This document shows positions 11,943 through 23,635 of a stretch of 64,000 nt of DNA, in pieces; position 1 is the first letter of the stretch, and every line of letters starts with the position of its first letter. Below the pieces are notes generated by a model. The model searched no databases, had not been told where the DNA came from, and worked only from the letters and a program-made list of their open reading frames with translations. The stretch is from Tulasnella sp. 424. Lineage: Eukaryota > Basidiomycota > Agaricomycetes > Cantharellales > Tulasnellaceae. The stretch spans positions 1 to 64,000 of the forward strand of contig WSUB01000149.1 of assembly GCA_019633425.1 (NCBI GenBank). The letters are read 5' to 3'. Position numbers and translations under genes: made by a program.

Positions 11943-12799
11943 AGTAATTAGATGGTGACGCTTCGAGGCAGTCGAACGGCATGAAGGGGAATCGGATCTG
12001 ACAGTTCGACAAACTTTTAATGGGTCCAAGCGGTCATTTTATATGAGAGATGCGCTTTGGCAGAGCGAGCGATGGCAGGGCAGAAGGCCAGACTCGGCGC
12101 TCCTCAACGTCCTGAAGGGAGCTCGAATTTGTCCTCGTCTCGCCCAATCACTTTGTCCCACGTCGATGGAGGACATGAGACGAAGTCAACATTTTTATTT
12201 TATGAACTGGTAATCAGATAAATCTCTTCCTGACTTTGGGGGTTATGTAAGATGGTTTGAAGTTGAGGGTGAGGGTGAACCCTGGACTATACAGTTACAG
12301 CCAACGAAGCATTGTCTCTTGGTTCTCGGAGAGTGTTCTCTGGCTCCTGGCGACAACCTGCCCGACAGCAGCCTTTGCTTTCAAAACCTGGGATTTAGGT
12401 TTGAGGTCCGATGGAAAATCTCCTCGTGACCGCGCGTGACGTCCGTCACGGTGAACTCTGACATGCCAAACATGGCTGAATCCCCGTCCCCATTTCAGTC
12501 AATTGCAACACCTGCTCCGCGCGCCCGCTACAAGACGCAGCTAACTTTCGCTTATATGTACAACCCAACTCTGAAGCTACAAGCCTGGGCTCGCAGGCTT
12601 CCTGGGAAATAAAAAGGACAGCGAGTCTCACATGCCTCGAGGATGTGGCGGTGCGTCAGTTCAACTTGTCCCAACCACCACTCGTTAGTCTTTCAACGAC
12701 ACCCTCCCAAAGTTCAGAGACATTTCCTCGGGCACCCACCTCCTTCTTGATTTTCTTCTTGCACTCCCTTGGCTTGCACGTCTGCTCAAAGTTGCCGCA
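11943..12799. repeat. 5' flank repeat of gene D, matching 18.97-19.75 kb
   Basis: This stretch begins GAGTAATTAGATGGTGACGC and matches 18969-19740 almost throughout. That second copy lies upstream of the orphan exon E. It includes the promoter element at 12275-12301 (core GACTATACAGTT) and the region shared with genes B and C up to the coding start. No coding potential was seen. Confidence 0.6.
12275..12301 (+). promoter_or_regulatory. Conserved upstream element, gene D
   Basis: GTGAACCCTGGACTATACAG continues TTACAGC. The core differs from the perfect palindrome at two positions. It lies about 500 bp before the ATG at 12800. Confidence 0.4.
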
Positions 12800-15221
12800 A
12801 TGTCGAAGCCTCCGAGTCCGACAGTGCCACCGCGCATAGGGGAAAATCGTCTCAAACGAAAAGCCGATGTTCTAGCCGAAGCCTCCCCAGTTCTCCAACC
12901 TGAAGGTGGAGAAGGGTCCCTGTCTTTCACGGAAATAGAGACAGAACAATCGAAGAGGATCAAACTATCTGCGGTACGTAGGAATCGAGGAATGAATCTT
13001 GGGAGGCAGCGATTAATCGCCCCTTCGTTGCAGCGAGACCTCTTGACGGCTCTATCCGGAAAGCGTATACCCATCACAGAAATCAAATTTTCCAGCAACA
13101 GCTCTAAAGATGGCGGTACTTATGCCGACGTGGCGGTAGCTACCCTTATCCGAGCGGGTGGCGGTGGAGAGGATCAAAGAAGAGTAGCCGTGAAGAAGCT
13201 TCGATTCGTTCTAAATGATGACATGACTGAGGAAAAATTTCTTCGGGTGAGTTTCTGCGCTTGTTGTGTTCTCCGACACTACTCATTCGTACTCTCCAGG
13301 TATTGGTTAACGAGCTGCGAGTATTGGACAAACTATCTCATCCAAATATCGTAGAGATCCTTGGATTTGTGGAGGATATCGATAAACGCATTTCCTGGCT
13401 TGTTTTTCCATGGGAGGATAACGGGAACCTTCGGGAGTTCCTTCGTTCTGGGAAGTGGGAACTGCCGGAACGGGTGTCGCTGGTGCGTGATCTACGTGGA
13501 GTTCACCGAATAAAAGGCTTATCATGGACGCCTTTCAGGTCCAAGACGTAGCACGCGGACTGGAATATCTCCACACTCGGGAGCCACCCATCTGCCACGG
13601 TGACCTGAAATCCGTGAGCTTGGCAATCGATACAGCCGTACCACACCGTCTTACATTGACTATCGTATAGCTGAACATCCTTGTCAACTCAGAGCATCGC
13701 GCCCTCATCACCGACTTCGGTTCGGCGCGTGTTGCTCGAGAAATCCAAGACCTAGAAGCCAACCCAGCAAGCCCACCAGTGGCTTCAGGGAGCCGCGTTC
13801 ATCCAAAAGACAATGAACGTCTTCAGTTCAACCTTACTGCGTCCGACACCACTCTTACATTGACCGGTCCTCAATGTTCCTTTCGCTGGGCACCACCTGA
13901 CGTTCACAAGGGAGGGCCACTGAATCTGGCGAGTGACATTTGGGCACTCGGTTGGATCGCTTGGGAGGTGAGCTCCCCAGTCTAATCAAGGCAGAGCTCC
14001 GCTGACCCATCATATCGACCGGCCTTGCTTCAGGCTGTTACCGATAGTCATCCGTTTGAGGAACTCAACGGGGAGTGGGATGTGATGATGAGAATAATAG
14101 ACGGACAACTGCCACCCCTCCACGATCACGGTCAACTCGCGCAAATCCACAGTCTATGCAGTATGATGCTGGGTTGTTGGGAGTCGGAACCAAAGGAAAG
14201 ACCGTCGGCGACGGAATGCTATAGAACACTCCAGTGGATTGTGAGTTGGGTGCCACTCTGGCAGTCATGATCTGACAACATTTATCTGAAACAGCCATCT
14301 GTTGTCCCAGAGTCGAAGGATGGCGAGCAGTCCACGATTCGGTCTGCTAACCTATTCTTGCAGCTCGGGGAAATTCATCGTTTGGAAAACAGGCTTGAAG
14401 AAGCTACAAAAATGTTTGAGCAGGGACTGGCCATCGCTCGATCAACGAGGGATCAAACTGCAGTAGCGGACCTGTCTGTCCGGCTCGCGGATACTCACCG
14501 GGCCCGAGGCATGTACGTTGAGGCAGAGGTGGCTTACACACGAGCAATGTCCATTTCCTGGAGCATAGGGGATGACCTAAGCCGAGCGGACGCATTGGTT
14601 GGGCTTGGGGAGGTCCAGATCATGCGGTCCAACCACATCGGTGCAGAGGCGCCTTACACCCAAGCGATGGCTATCTACGCGAGCATCGGGAATGAACGTG
14701 GCCGAGCGAACGCATTGGTTGGCCTTGGGGACGTCCAGAATGCACGCTCCAACTACGTCAATGCAGAGGCATCCTTCACTCAAGCGATGGCCATCTACGT
14801 GAGCATCGGGAGCGAGCAGGGCCGAGCGAACGCATTGTATGGGCTTGGGAAGGCCCAGCTTGCGCGGTCCAACGACGTCGATGCAGAGGCGTCTCACACC
14901 CAAGCGATGGCCATCTACGCGAGCATCGGGAATGAATGTGGCCGAGCGAACGCATTGGTTGGCCTTGGGGACGTCCAGCAAGCGCGGTTCAACTACGTCG
15001 ATGCAGAGGCGTCTTATACCCAAGCGATATCCATCTACGCGAGCATCGGGGATGAACTTGGCCGAGCGAACTCCTCCCTGGAGCTCGGTTATATTCGATT
15101 ACGCCAAGCTCGCTACTCGGAAGCAAAGATCCTAATTCACGATGCTGCAAGAATATCCGAACGGATCCATTATGTTTGGGGGCAAGAGAGTCTCCAGCAA
15201 GCTCCTAGAGGATGTTCTTGA
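12800..15221 (+). CDS. Kinase-TPR protein D (5 TPR units), C-terminus frameshifted
   Basis: Predicted exons are 12800-12973, 13034-13246, 13300-13482, 13539-13613, 13671-13967, 14034-14240 and 14295-15221, giving about 794 residues. The start GCAATGTCG has good context and is the best preserved N-terminus of the family (MSKPPSPTVPPRIGENRLKR). The kinase motifs are complete: VAVKKL, VNELRVL, HGDLKSLNILVN, DFGSA, APPD, and DIWALGW. Only five 40-residue TPR units follow. At about 15177-15181 a run of five G replaces the four G seen in paralogue B, which shifts the frame and ends the protein at 15221 with QESLQQAPRGCS. The ordinary tail remains open in the other frame to 15363. A sequencing error in the G run is the main alternative. 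Intron 1 is 60 nt and has no in-frame stop. Confidence 0.82.
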
Positions 15222-15363
15222 GGCCGAAAGATCTTCCACCGAGCCAACACTTCCACCTCCGGTCTCACCAGCTGTTACCCATGCCAAAGACCTCATTTCG
15301 GCGCCGCTTTCAACTCAAACAACCGATACGAATACGTCCGATTCGGCCGATCTTCCCGAGTAG
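15222..15363 (+). pseudogene. Out-of-frame relic of gene D's C-terminal tail
   Basis: This is the continuation of the common tail (KLLEDVLEAERSSTEP and further, ending TSDSADLPE) in the frame that gene D would use without the extra G near 15180. Its intact reading to the usual stop TAG at 15361-15363 shows that the frameshift is very young or an error. Confidence 0.7.
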
Positions 15364-17549
15364 CTTGAATTCATCGCCGACACTTTCCGTAGAGGTGGTC
15401 TCTTTGATAGCTGTTTCAATAAGTTCTCTTTTGCCTGTATCCCATTTGCCAACAGAGTTCAAGTTCTTCTTTACAGTAAGCTTGCGAAAAATACTACTAA
15501 AACACGTACTATACAGTCTTTTTCATTTTCCCCTTGACGTGCATACCGATTCGGATCCCGCAAGCGAAGGTTTAACCGAAAGGTCATTTTTTTGTTCCTA
15601 TTTGCGTGCTAAATATTCCCTACCTCCCACTCGCTAATATTATGCTAGCAGAAATGTATCTCACTCATCCTTCTAAATTAGTGACAACGAATCAAGCTAT
15701 TGATTCCTTTGATATTGCCTACATGATACGCGAAATGGGAGGAAACGGGAGGAAAAGACAAGATGTACACCGTTTGTAGTAGAGTTTACAATGACTGTGG
15801 GAAAGAATGAGAAAATGGGAAATGGGAATTAAGGGCACGAAGGACTCGTCATGGACAATAAACCTGACGACACGCCGGGCTAGAAGAAGCTATTAGACAG
15901 CCACGCCTTAACCATGGAAGGTCCGAATGCCCAATGTTCCTGTCCCTTGCATAGTAGTCTCTACGCGCGATGTTAAAAAACCATCTTCCAACTAGTCCTC
16001 TGCTACGCTTAGGACCTGAGGACAAACCGCGCCTCATGGTCTTACCCTGTCACAGGGAAATTGTCCACCATCACCGAATTCCAAGAGTAAATAGTCAACA
16101 CGTCTGCAGCAGTGGAGGGGCTGAGCAGCGCTACATAGTTTCCTTTCTCCGATGACACCCGGACAGAGGTGGAACTGCGAATGGACCCTAGATGCCCTCT
16201 GCGAGAGTCCAAGAGCTCGAGAGGTGCGCTCGTGTCTCTTGTCAGAACAAGAGCGTCTGCCGAAAGAAGGGGGGCAATCAAACAGATCGAAGCTTAAGGC
16301 AAGTGCTTGGCGCCAAGAGGTAGATCCCATACAGTCATCGGCAAGCCAATTTCCGATTCATCTCACAAGAGCGTACATAAGTCCATCACCTGCTTCTCAT
16401 TAATAATGAGCTCGAGCTCACGACGAGGGTACATAAGCGACTCACGAGTCACCGGTGCAAAAGTGAAGCTTGACGCCGTTGACCGGATCTTTATGGGATC
16501 TTCTCGCCCACTACAAAGCAACACTCAGCCATTGAATTTGCTTGGCGGACGAAGCTCGGAACCCAATTCTCCCAAATCGGTCACTCTCATTCACTCCTCT
16601 CGGTGTACGTAAACAAATCCGTCCAGACGATATGTAATAAGAAGGGTGTATCCGTAATGTACTATCGAACCGAGACCAACACCCGTTCATTACAACGCCG
16701 CCTCCCCTTGGACTTGTTCGAAGATCTCGTCAGCACGCACTTTTTGTTAGACGCGACAACCCGATTCAAGCTCACTACTTAATTACTTTTAATTACACCT
16801 TTAGAGGTAGAGGAGACAATCCAGCACGAGATCTCTCCGCATTGGTTTGACGCCTGGGTCGGAGCCTCTTTTTGGATTCGACTCTAGTGCTGGTCCTTCA
16901 TTCCTGCTGCACCACGCTCGAGCTGGATTTTGCGGATCCATCATTGCAAGGTCAGAAGGTCTTCCTTTCTTATCCCCCGCTGAGGCTGATTTGGAGTTTC
17001 CTTAACCCATGTGCGGATAGGGACCTGGGGAAGGATTATCCGCAGTGTGTACCTGATCTCCCAACTAGCTCCGGTACCGATCCCGCCGTGGTCTTTCCTT
17101 GCACCATGCCCCATCGGTGGCTCCCTTCGGGGATCTGGGCTTCGCCGTCATTGCGACTTTGAAAGTGTGCGTGCGAGCGTGAATTCCACATGTAAAGATG
17201 TTTGGCAATTGATAAGACATCCGGCGGAGTGAGTAAAAAATACAGTGCATGAAGCAAAGAGGGAATTCATCCAAGAGAAATGCGGTAAGGGAAGTATAAT
17301 TATATTCAAATTCAAACTCCCTCTTAAATCATTATTTCATCATCCAAGAACGAAGGATCCATAACGCCACGACTCGACGGAGACAGTTCACCAAGCGTCG
17401 TCGTGTTCACATCGACAGGCTGGTGCGCTGGACTGAGAGCGGGCGAGCCCATCAGAGAAGGCGGACTAGAGAAGAAACCTTGTCCGTGCGAGCCAACCGG
17501 GGGGCCAACGACTCTCCGATAATAGTGCTTTGTCGGATCGATGGTCGGT
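15364..17549. repeat. Spacer after gene D, copy 3 of module M1, then unassigned sequence
   Basis: From 15370 to about 16330 this copy matches the spacer after gene C. From about 16330 to 16720 it matches the spacer after gene A (CCAGACGATATGTAATAAG near 16624 against the same motif near 2130). From about 16720 to 17549 I see no gene and no match to other parts of the window. This last part is the 3' flank of the zinc-finger gene on the minus strand. Confidence 0.5.
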
Positions 17550-18967
17550 TCAGTCGGAAAGGTTGAAACTGGAGCGGCGAGCCACGCTTGATGACGAAAA
17601 ATACGGCAATCCTTTGTTGTTTCCCCCTCCGGACCTACTAAACTCAAGCCCGAGCACATTATTATTTGTGAGCGTTCCGACAGGAGACATCACCTCGGGG
17701 AAATGCGTGTTGGACGGTGAGATCTGAGAGTTGCTTGGCAGCTCTGTTGGAACGAGCCGAGGTGCGGCGACGATCGTTGTTGTTCGGAGTGGAGAAGACC
17801 GTCGAGGTGAATGCGAGGACTGGTCCCTGGAGATTGGAGGAGACGGAGCGGCGGTTCTGGAGGGTATGGTTCGCATCAGAGGAGAGTGGCCCAGTGCCGT
17901 TCGTGCATCACGAGTGCAAACCCATTGACCGAGTGGCGACGGAGACCGTTCCGCTCTCATAGGGACATCATCTTGTTCGTAATGCTCCGACGGACCGCTC
18001 GTCTGGTCAGGATCGAGTGATGTCGCGCTTTCTTCTATCTCGACAAAATCGTCGTCCCGGGGAGGTGCAGCAGTGGCAGCGAGTATCGGCGCACCGCTAA
18101 ACGCCGCGAGCGGCTTGTCCGACTCCTCCGACTCCGCCGGTCCGGGGGGCTCGTAATCCTCATCAGAAACATACCCCTCAGCGCGGCGACGAGCTTTGGC
18201 TCGCGCAATTGCAGGCCGAAGGAAGACTTCGTTGAACCTTGCACGAGTCATCTTGTTCGAGAGCTGTTCATCGGTATATGTTGACGCTTTCGCAGGATGG
18301 TGGCGGACAATGTGGGTCTTGAGTGACTCTTTGCGTCTGAAGCTGCCGCCAACAGGCCGTCAGTCAGCCCGGCGACTGAATGGGAATACAGAAATGGAAC
18401 AGTCGACTTACCTTTTACAACCTTCTGGACATTTGAATCCAGGAGGGGCGTGTTTTTCGTACTCGTGACGTTTCCGACTCGACGGGTCGCGGAAACCTGG
18501 GTGTCCACACTTGACCCGGCATACGTACGGCGTGTCGCCGGTGCTTTCGAGGCACCAAGCATTATTCAATGACATAAAATAGAAAGGATCAGAAATGACG
18601 TACTGGCTGTTCATGTGGGTTTGAAGACTGATTCTTTGCGCGAATGACTTGCCGCAGTCCGCGCACTTGAAGTCCCTGCACCGGAGAAAGCGTTCGTTAG
18701 TTTGTGAAAGGAGGGCTGACGTAGTTTCACCATTACTTAATCTTGAGATGCACCGCATCCGTATGTCGTCGGAGGTCCCCAGATCGGGAGAAAGTCTTGG
18801 AACAGTGTTGGCACTTATGTGCCGAGGGATTATTTGAGGTTGCCGTCGTCTGCAGGAAGGAGGGAGGGTTCATATGCTTAGACCGGGTCCTAAGTCCAAA
18901 GCAACTGAAGACATACGTTCATAATAACATCGCTGGAATCAATAGTAATGCTGGCGGCGCCGGACAT
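17550..18967 (-). CDS. C2H2 zinc-finger transcription factor
   Basis: Predicted exons on the minus strand are 18917-18967, 18737-18849, 18604-18675, 18413-18543 (the donor fixes this 3' end to within a base) and 17550-18336. The joins are in phase and rebuild four fingers in order. Finger 1 is HKCQHCSKTFSRSGDLRRH ending in DAVH. Finger 2 is FKCADCGKSFAQ through THMNSH, followed by a TGDTPY linker. Finger 3 is YVCRVKCGHPGF through HEYEKH. Finger 4 is FKCPEGCKRRKE through THIVRHH. The remaining 230 or so residues are acidic, Ser/Pro-rich and low in complexity, typical of an activation or regulatory region. It acts presumably in the nucleus. It sits in the middle of the kinase-TPR array on the opposite strand and is unrelated to it in sequence. 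Its DNA targets are unknown. Confidence 0.85.
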
Positions 18968-18968
18968 T

Positions 18969-19740
18969 GAGTAATTAGTCGGTGACGCTTCGAGGTAGTC
19001 GAACGGAATGAAGGGGAATCTGATCTGAGATCTTGACAAACTTGTAATAGGTCCAAGCGGTCATTTTATGCGAGAGGTGCACTTTGACAAAGCGAGCGAG
19101 GGCAAAGCGGAAGGCCAGCGCGCGCCGTTTCCCGGGCTGGGTGGACAAAGCTGTCTCAGACTTCGCGCTCCTCTGGCATCGTCGTGAAGGGAGCTTGCTT
19201 TTGTCCTCCCGCCCGCACAAACATTTTGTCCCAGGTCGATGGAGAGCATGAGACGAATTCCATGTATTTCATGGACCGATAACTAGAGAAATCGTTGGAT
19301 ATCTCTTCTTGACTACTTTTGGGAGTTGGGCCGTGATGGTTGAAGTTGGTAGCAAGGGTGAACCCTGAACTATACAGTTACAGCCACTGCCGTAGCATTG
19401 TCTCTCGGTCTCGGAGAGTATTATCTGGCTCCTGACGACAATCTGCCCGACAGCAGCCCTAGGCTGCTTTCAAAGTCCGGTGTTTGGGTTTGAGGTTCAA
19501 TGAGAGGATCTCCTCGTGACCGCGCGTGACATCTGTGAACTTCGGCCCGAACACGGCTGGATCCCATTCCCCGTTTCAGGCAGTCGCAACGCCTGCTCCG
19601 TACGCCCGCTACAAGACGCAACTAACGTTCGCATATACAACTCAGCTCTAAACTTGTAAACCTGGGCTCGAAGGCCTCCTGGAAAATAAAAAGAACAATG
19701 AGGATTTCTCACAGGGCTCCGAGTCGAAAAAGCCTCGAGG
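18969..19740. repeat. Second copy of gene D 5' flank
   Basis: GAGTAATTAGTCGGTGACGC and what follows match 11943-12640. The copy begins within a few bases of the zinc-finger gene's start codon, so the two genes' 5' regions meet head to head. The promoter element with core AACTATACAGTT lies at 19368-19379. Confidence 0.6.
19358..19384 (+). promoter_or_regulatory. Conserved upstream element before orphan exon E
   Basis: GTGAACCCTGAACTATACAG plus TTACAGC, the same element as before B and D, here about 470 bp ahead of the orphan exon's ATG. Because gene F has no copy of its own, this may be the nearest promoter for F as well, which is an inference. Confidence 0.4.
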
Positions 19741-19851
19741 ATGTGCACCGGTATGGCACATATGCTGTCCAGAAATTACCACGCTCTACACCTCCCTCTT
19801 GATTGTCTTCTTGCATTCTCTTTACTTGCACGTCTGCTCCAAGTTGCCGCA

Positions 19852-20018
19852 ATGTCGAAGCCTCCGACAGCGCCGCCGGGCATTGAGAAGAATCGTCTCA
19901 AACGAGAGGTCGCTGCTCTCACGGAAACCTCCCCGGTTCCTCAGCCTCAAGGTGGAGAAGGATCCCGATCTTTCACGAGATTAGAGACAGGACAACCGAA
20001 GAGGATTAAACTATCTGC
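19852..20018 (+). pseudogene. Orphan first exon E of a kinase-TPR gene
   Basis: The ATG in GCAATGTCGAAGCC and 55 codons (MSKPPTAPPGIEKNRLKREV through PKRIKLSA) match exon 1 of gene D closely. At the point where the others have the GTAAGC donor, the sequence changes abruptly to TTTTCCTTTTG and the frame stops at 20036. No kinase exons follow until gene F begins with its own exon 1 at 20511. I read E as the broken 5' end of a former gene copy, left together with its promoter. Confidence 0.7.
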
Positions 20019-20510
20019 TTTTCCTTTTGTACTGTAGCCCTCGCATATGGCATGGTTGCCGCATCGCCGAGGTATGTCCCTATTTTCCTTTGTCCCACAA
20101 TTGTCCGTTTCCTCTGGGCCTTAGTATGTCATCCTGACACCCGTCTCTATGACATTCCACCTCCCCTTCCCCACGTCACACTGATCTTTACGAACCTCTT
20201 GAATTCCCAATGCACAGCGGGGGTTAGATGCCAGATTCTGGGCTCGGATTGGGGGGAGGGCACGCCCTCGAGGTCACCTGATTCTCATGTTCCAGAACTG
20301 TCGCAGTGGTGGAAACAGCGGGAAATCAAGCCTTGCCGCGAGGCGCAGTGCTTCATTCCAACTTATGTATGTAATCACCTGCTCGGAACAACAGCCTCCC
20401 AAACTGCCCAGACTCCTGCTCACCACCCCCTCAGTACACTCGACGCCGCGTTCTCACATCCCAGCTGACTTGCAGAGCTGTTGAAATCTACCGATCTGTC
20501 GAACCTTCTG
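20019..20510. other. Unassigned sequence between fragment E and gene F
   Basis: About 490 bp with no match to the family 5' flank. A single ORF (20052-20468) is open but has no recognisable motif, and I do not support it as a gene. This stretch takes the place of the usual promoter module in front of gene F. Confidence 0.4.
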
Positions 20511-23328
20511 ATGGCACCCTCCAACTCCAGGAAGACTCGGAGTCGTCTCAAACGAAAACTCGACGTCCTAACGGAAAACTCGTCGGCCTCAGAGCCTCCG
20601 ACTATGGGGCAGGCCACGTCTTTCACGGAAATTGAGACAGGAGAGTTGAAGAAAATGAAACTGTCTGCGGTAAGTAAGAATTAATGTTCGGACTTCAAGA
20701 TGTCTTCCTAACTCCGAGTCGCATATGGCCTGTAGCGAGACCTCCTAGCTACTCTATCAGGGAGACGAATAACTATTACCGAAATCAAATTTACTGGAAA
20801 CAGCTACAGAGATGGTGGTACTTATGCCGACGTCGCGGTGGCTTCCCTCGGCCGGGCGAGCAGCGGTGGGGAGAAAGGGAGAACCGTCGCCGTGAAGAAG
20901 CTTCGATTTGTTCTAAGTGGTGGCATGACTGAGGAAAAGTTTCTTCGAGTAAGCTCCTGTGCTTGACCGCGATTTTTGACATTACTAACTTGTCCTTGTC
21001 AGGCGTTTGTTAACGAGCTACGTGTCTTGGACAAATTGTCTCACCCAAATATCGTGGAGATTATTGGATTCGTGGAGGATATCGAAAATCGGATCACCTG
21101 GTTAGTTTTTCCTTGGGAAGACAATGGGAACCTTCGGGAGTTCCTTCGTTCTGGGAAATGGGAACTACCCGAACGGGTGTCGTTAGTGCGTCATAAGCGG
21201 AGAAGGCATTGGATGTGGGGCTTATTATCGACGGTTTTCAGATCCGAGACGTGTCACTCGGACTCGAATATCTTCACACTCGACAGCCACCCATCTGCCA
21301 CGGCGACCTGAAATCAGTGAGCCTGGTAGAAATATATTGGTATCTCGTCGCCTGATATTGACTTATTCTCAGCTTAACATACTTGTCAACTCGGAGTATC
21401 GAGCCGTCATCTCCGACTTTGGCTCGGCCCGCATTATTCGCGAAATCCAGGAGCTTGACTCCAATCCAGCACCAAACCCAACGGCTTCAGCAAGCTGCGT
21501 TCCTCCAAAAAACCAAGGACGTCCTCAGTTTGCCGTTACTGCGTCCGATACCGCGCTTACGTTGACTGGCCCGGCATGCTCATTTCGTTGGGCACCACCT
21601 GAAGTTCTCATCGGAGGACCATTGGATCTAGCAAGTGACATCTGGGCGCTTGGTTGGATCGCTTGGGAGGTAAATTTTCCAATCAAAAACGATGACCGGT
21701 TAAGCCATACCCACTTATCATCGTGCGTCAGGCTATCACCGATCGCTATCCATTCGAGGAACTCAAGTTGGAGCTGGACGTCACCATGAGAATAATAGAA
21801 GGGAAACTGCCATTACTCTATGATCATGGTCAACTGTCGCAAATCGACAGTCTATGCAGAATTATGCTGAGCTGTTGGAATTCGGATCCGAAGGAAAGGC
21901 CGTCGGCGACAGAATGCTGGAAAATCCTCCAATGGACCGTAAGTAGCTAACTCCTCTGCTAAAACCCGAGACGCCAACATTAATTTAAATTAGCCGTCCG
22001 CTGTCCCGACGCCGAAAAGCGGCGAGCACCCTACGGTTCGGTCGGCCATCCTATTCATGCAACTCGGGGAAATCCATCGCTTGAAATATAGATACGAAGA
22101 AGCTCTGAAGATGTATGAGCAAGGACTTGCCATCGCTCGATCTACCGGAGATCAAAGTGTAGAGGCACAGATATACCTGTTGCTGGCGGAGGTTCACCGA
22201 ACGCGGTGCAAGTACGCCGAAGCAGAAGTTTTTTCCACCCAAGCGCTGGCCATCCTCAGGAGTATTGGGAAACGCCTCGGCCAAGGAAAGGCATTGGTTG
22301 GGCTCGGGCACACCCAGAAGATGCGCTTCGACCTCGCTGGGGCGGAGTCGTCTTTCACCCAAGCGATGGCCATCTACGAGAGCATCGGGAACGACCCGAA
22401 CCGAGCGAACGCATTGCGTGGACTAGCAGGCATCCAGCAATTGCGCTACAACTACGTTGAAGCGGAAGCAACTTACACCCAGGCACTGGCTATCTACACG
22501 AGCATCGGAGACGACGTGGGCCAAGCGGACACGATGCTGGAGCTTGGGGAGATCCAGCGACTGCGCTCCAACTACGTCGAAGCGGAGGCGTCTTACAACC
22601 GAGCGATAGCCGTCTACGTGAGCACCGGAGATCACGTTGCCCGAGCGCGTGGATTGGTGGGGCTTGGTCTCGTCCAGAAGATGCGCTCCGACTACGTCGA
22701 AGCGGAGGCGTCTTACACTCAAGCAATAACCATCCACGAAGGCATCGGGAATAGCATAGGCCGAGCGCACGTATTGCTTAAGCTTGGAGAACTTCATCTG
22801 GCACGTTCCAACTACCCTGAAGCAGAGGCGTCTTACGTCCAAGTGATGGCCATCTCCGAGAGCATCGGGGCTCATGTGTACCAAGCGCATGCATTGTTTG
22901 GGCTTGGGCTCGTCCAGAAAATGCGGTCCGACTACGTCGAAGCGGAGGCGTCTTGCACCCAAGCGATGACCATTTACGAGGGCATCGGGGATAATGCAAA
23001 CCAAGCGCGCGCATTGCATAGGCTCGGAGAAGCCCAGGAGGCGGACTCTAACTCCACCAAAGCAGAAGCGTCTTACGGCCGAGCGATGGCCATCTTCAGG
23101 AGCATCGGAGATCGCCTGGGGTTAGCGAAATCCTCCTTGAAGTTAAGTAAAATCTACCTACTCCAAGGTCGGTATTTGGAAGCAAGGGCCTTAATTGACG
23201 ATGCGGCTGGAATATCGGAACAAATTGATTATTCCTGGGGCAAGAGATATTCAAAACATCTGAAGGAGGCCCTTGAGGCCATTCGACCATCTATCGTCCG
23301 ACCAAACCAGTCTACGGCACCATTGTAA
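20511..23328 (+). CDS. Kinase-TPR protein F (8 diverged TPR units), intact
   Basis: Predicted exons are 20511-20669, 20736-20948, 21003-21185, 21242-21316, 21373-21669, 21732-21938 and 21994-23328, giving about 822 residues. The start is the ATG of MAPSNSRKTRSRLKRK. The kinase motifs are complete: VAVKKL, VNELRVL, HGDLKSLNILVN, DFGSA, RWAPPEV (closer to canonical APE than B-D), and DIWALGW. The eight TPR units differ more from one another than in B or G, with units such as LGLVQKMRSDYVEAEA. The C-terminus ends in a short basic tail (AIRPSIVRPNQSTAPL) and lacks the long Ser/Thr tail. No lesion was seen in any exon. F has no copy of the conserved upstream element. It is the best candidate for the oldest or most constrained member. 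Confidence 0.87.
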
Positions 23329-23635
23329 GCTTGGTGTTGCATCCGAGGGCCACTCCTTTGGGCCTAGCTAGCTTAATGTCACCTCGGCCCCTTCCGGGAG
23401 CCCCCCGTGTGTTCTAAATGTATTGTATCCCCCTTTTTTGGTCCTAGTTTCGACGAAATTTCTCTTGTCTGTAATTGGCTCACGAATATATCCCAAGAAC
23501 TCCGAGAGGCTTCGCGATCTAAATTGGCTTTCTACAAGACACCAATGGACGGATGGCTGGGTAAGGTTCATTACTCCGGTGACAGCTTTCTGAGCGTGCC
23601 CCAAATCACCTTGATAGAGCGTTTGAGCGTTTGAG

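Noticed and set aside
20052..20468. 139-codon ORF between E and F as a gene
   Set aside because: No motif and no paralogue in the window. It lies in sequence that replaced the normal promoter.
23407..23634. Possible short gene after F
   Set aside because: 75 codons with no motif, in the 3' flank next to the duplicated promoter segment. Codon pattern unlike the neighbours.
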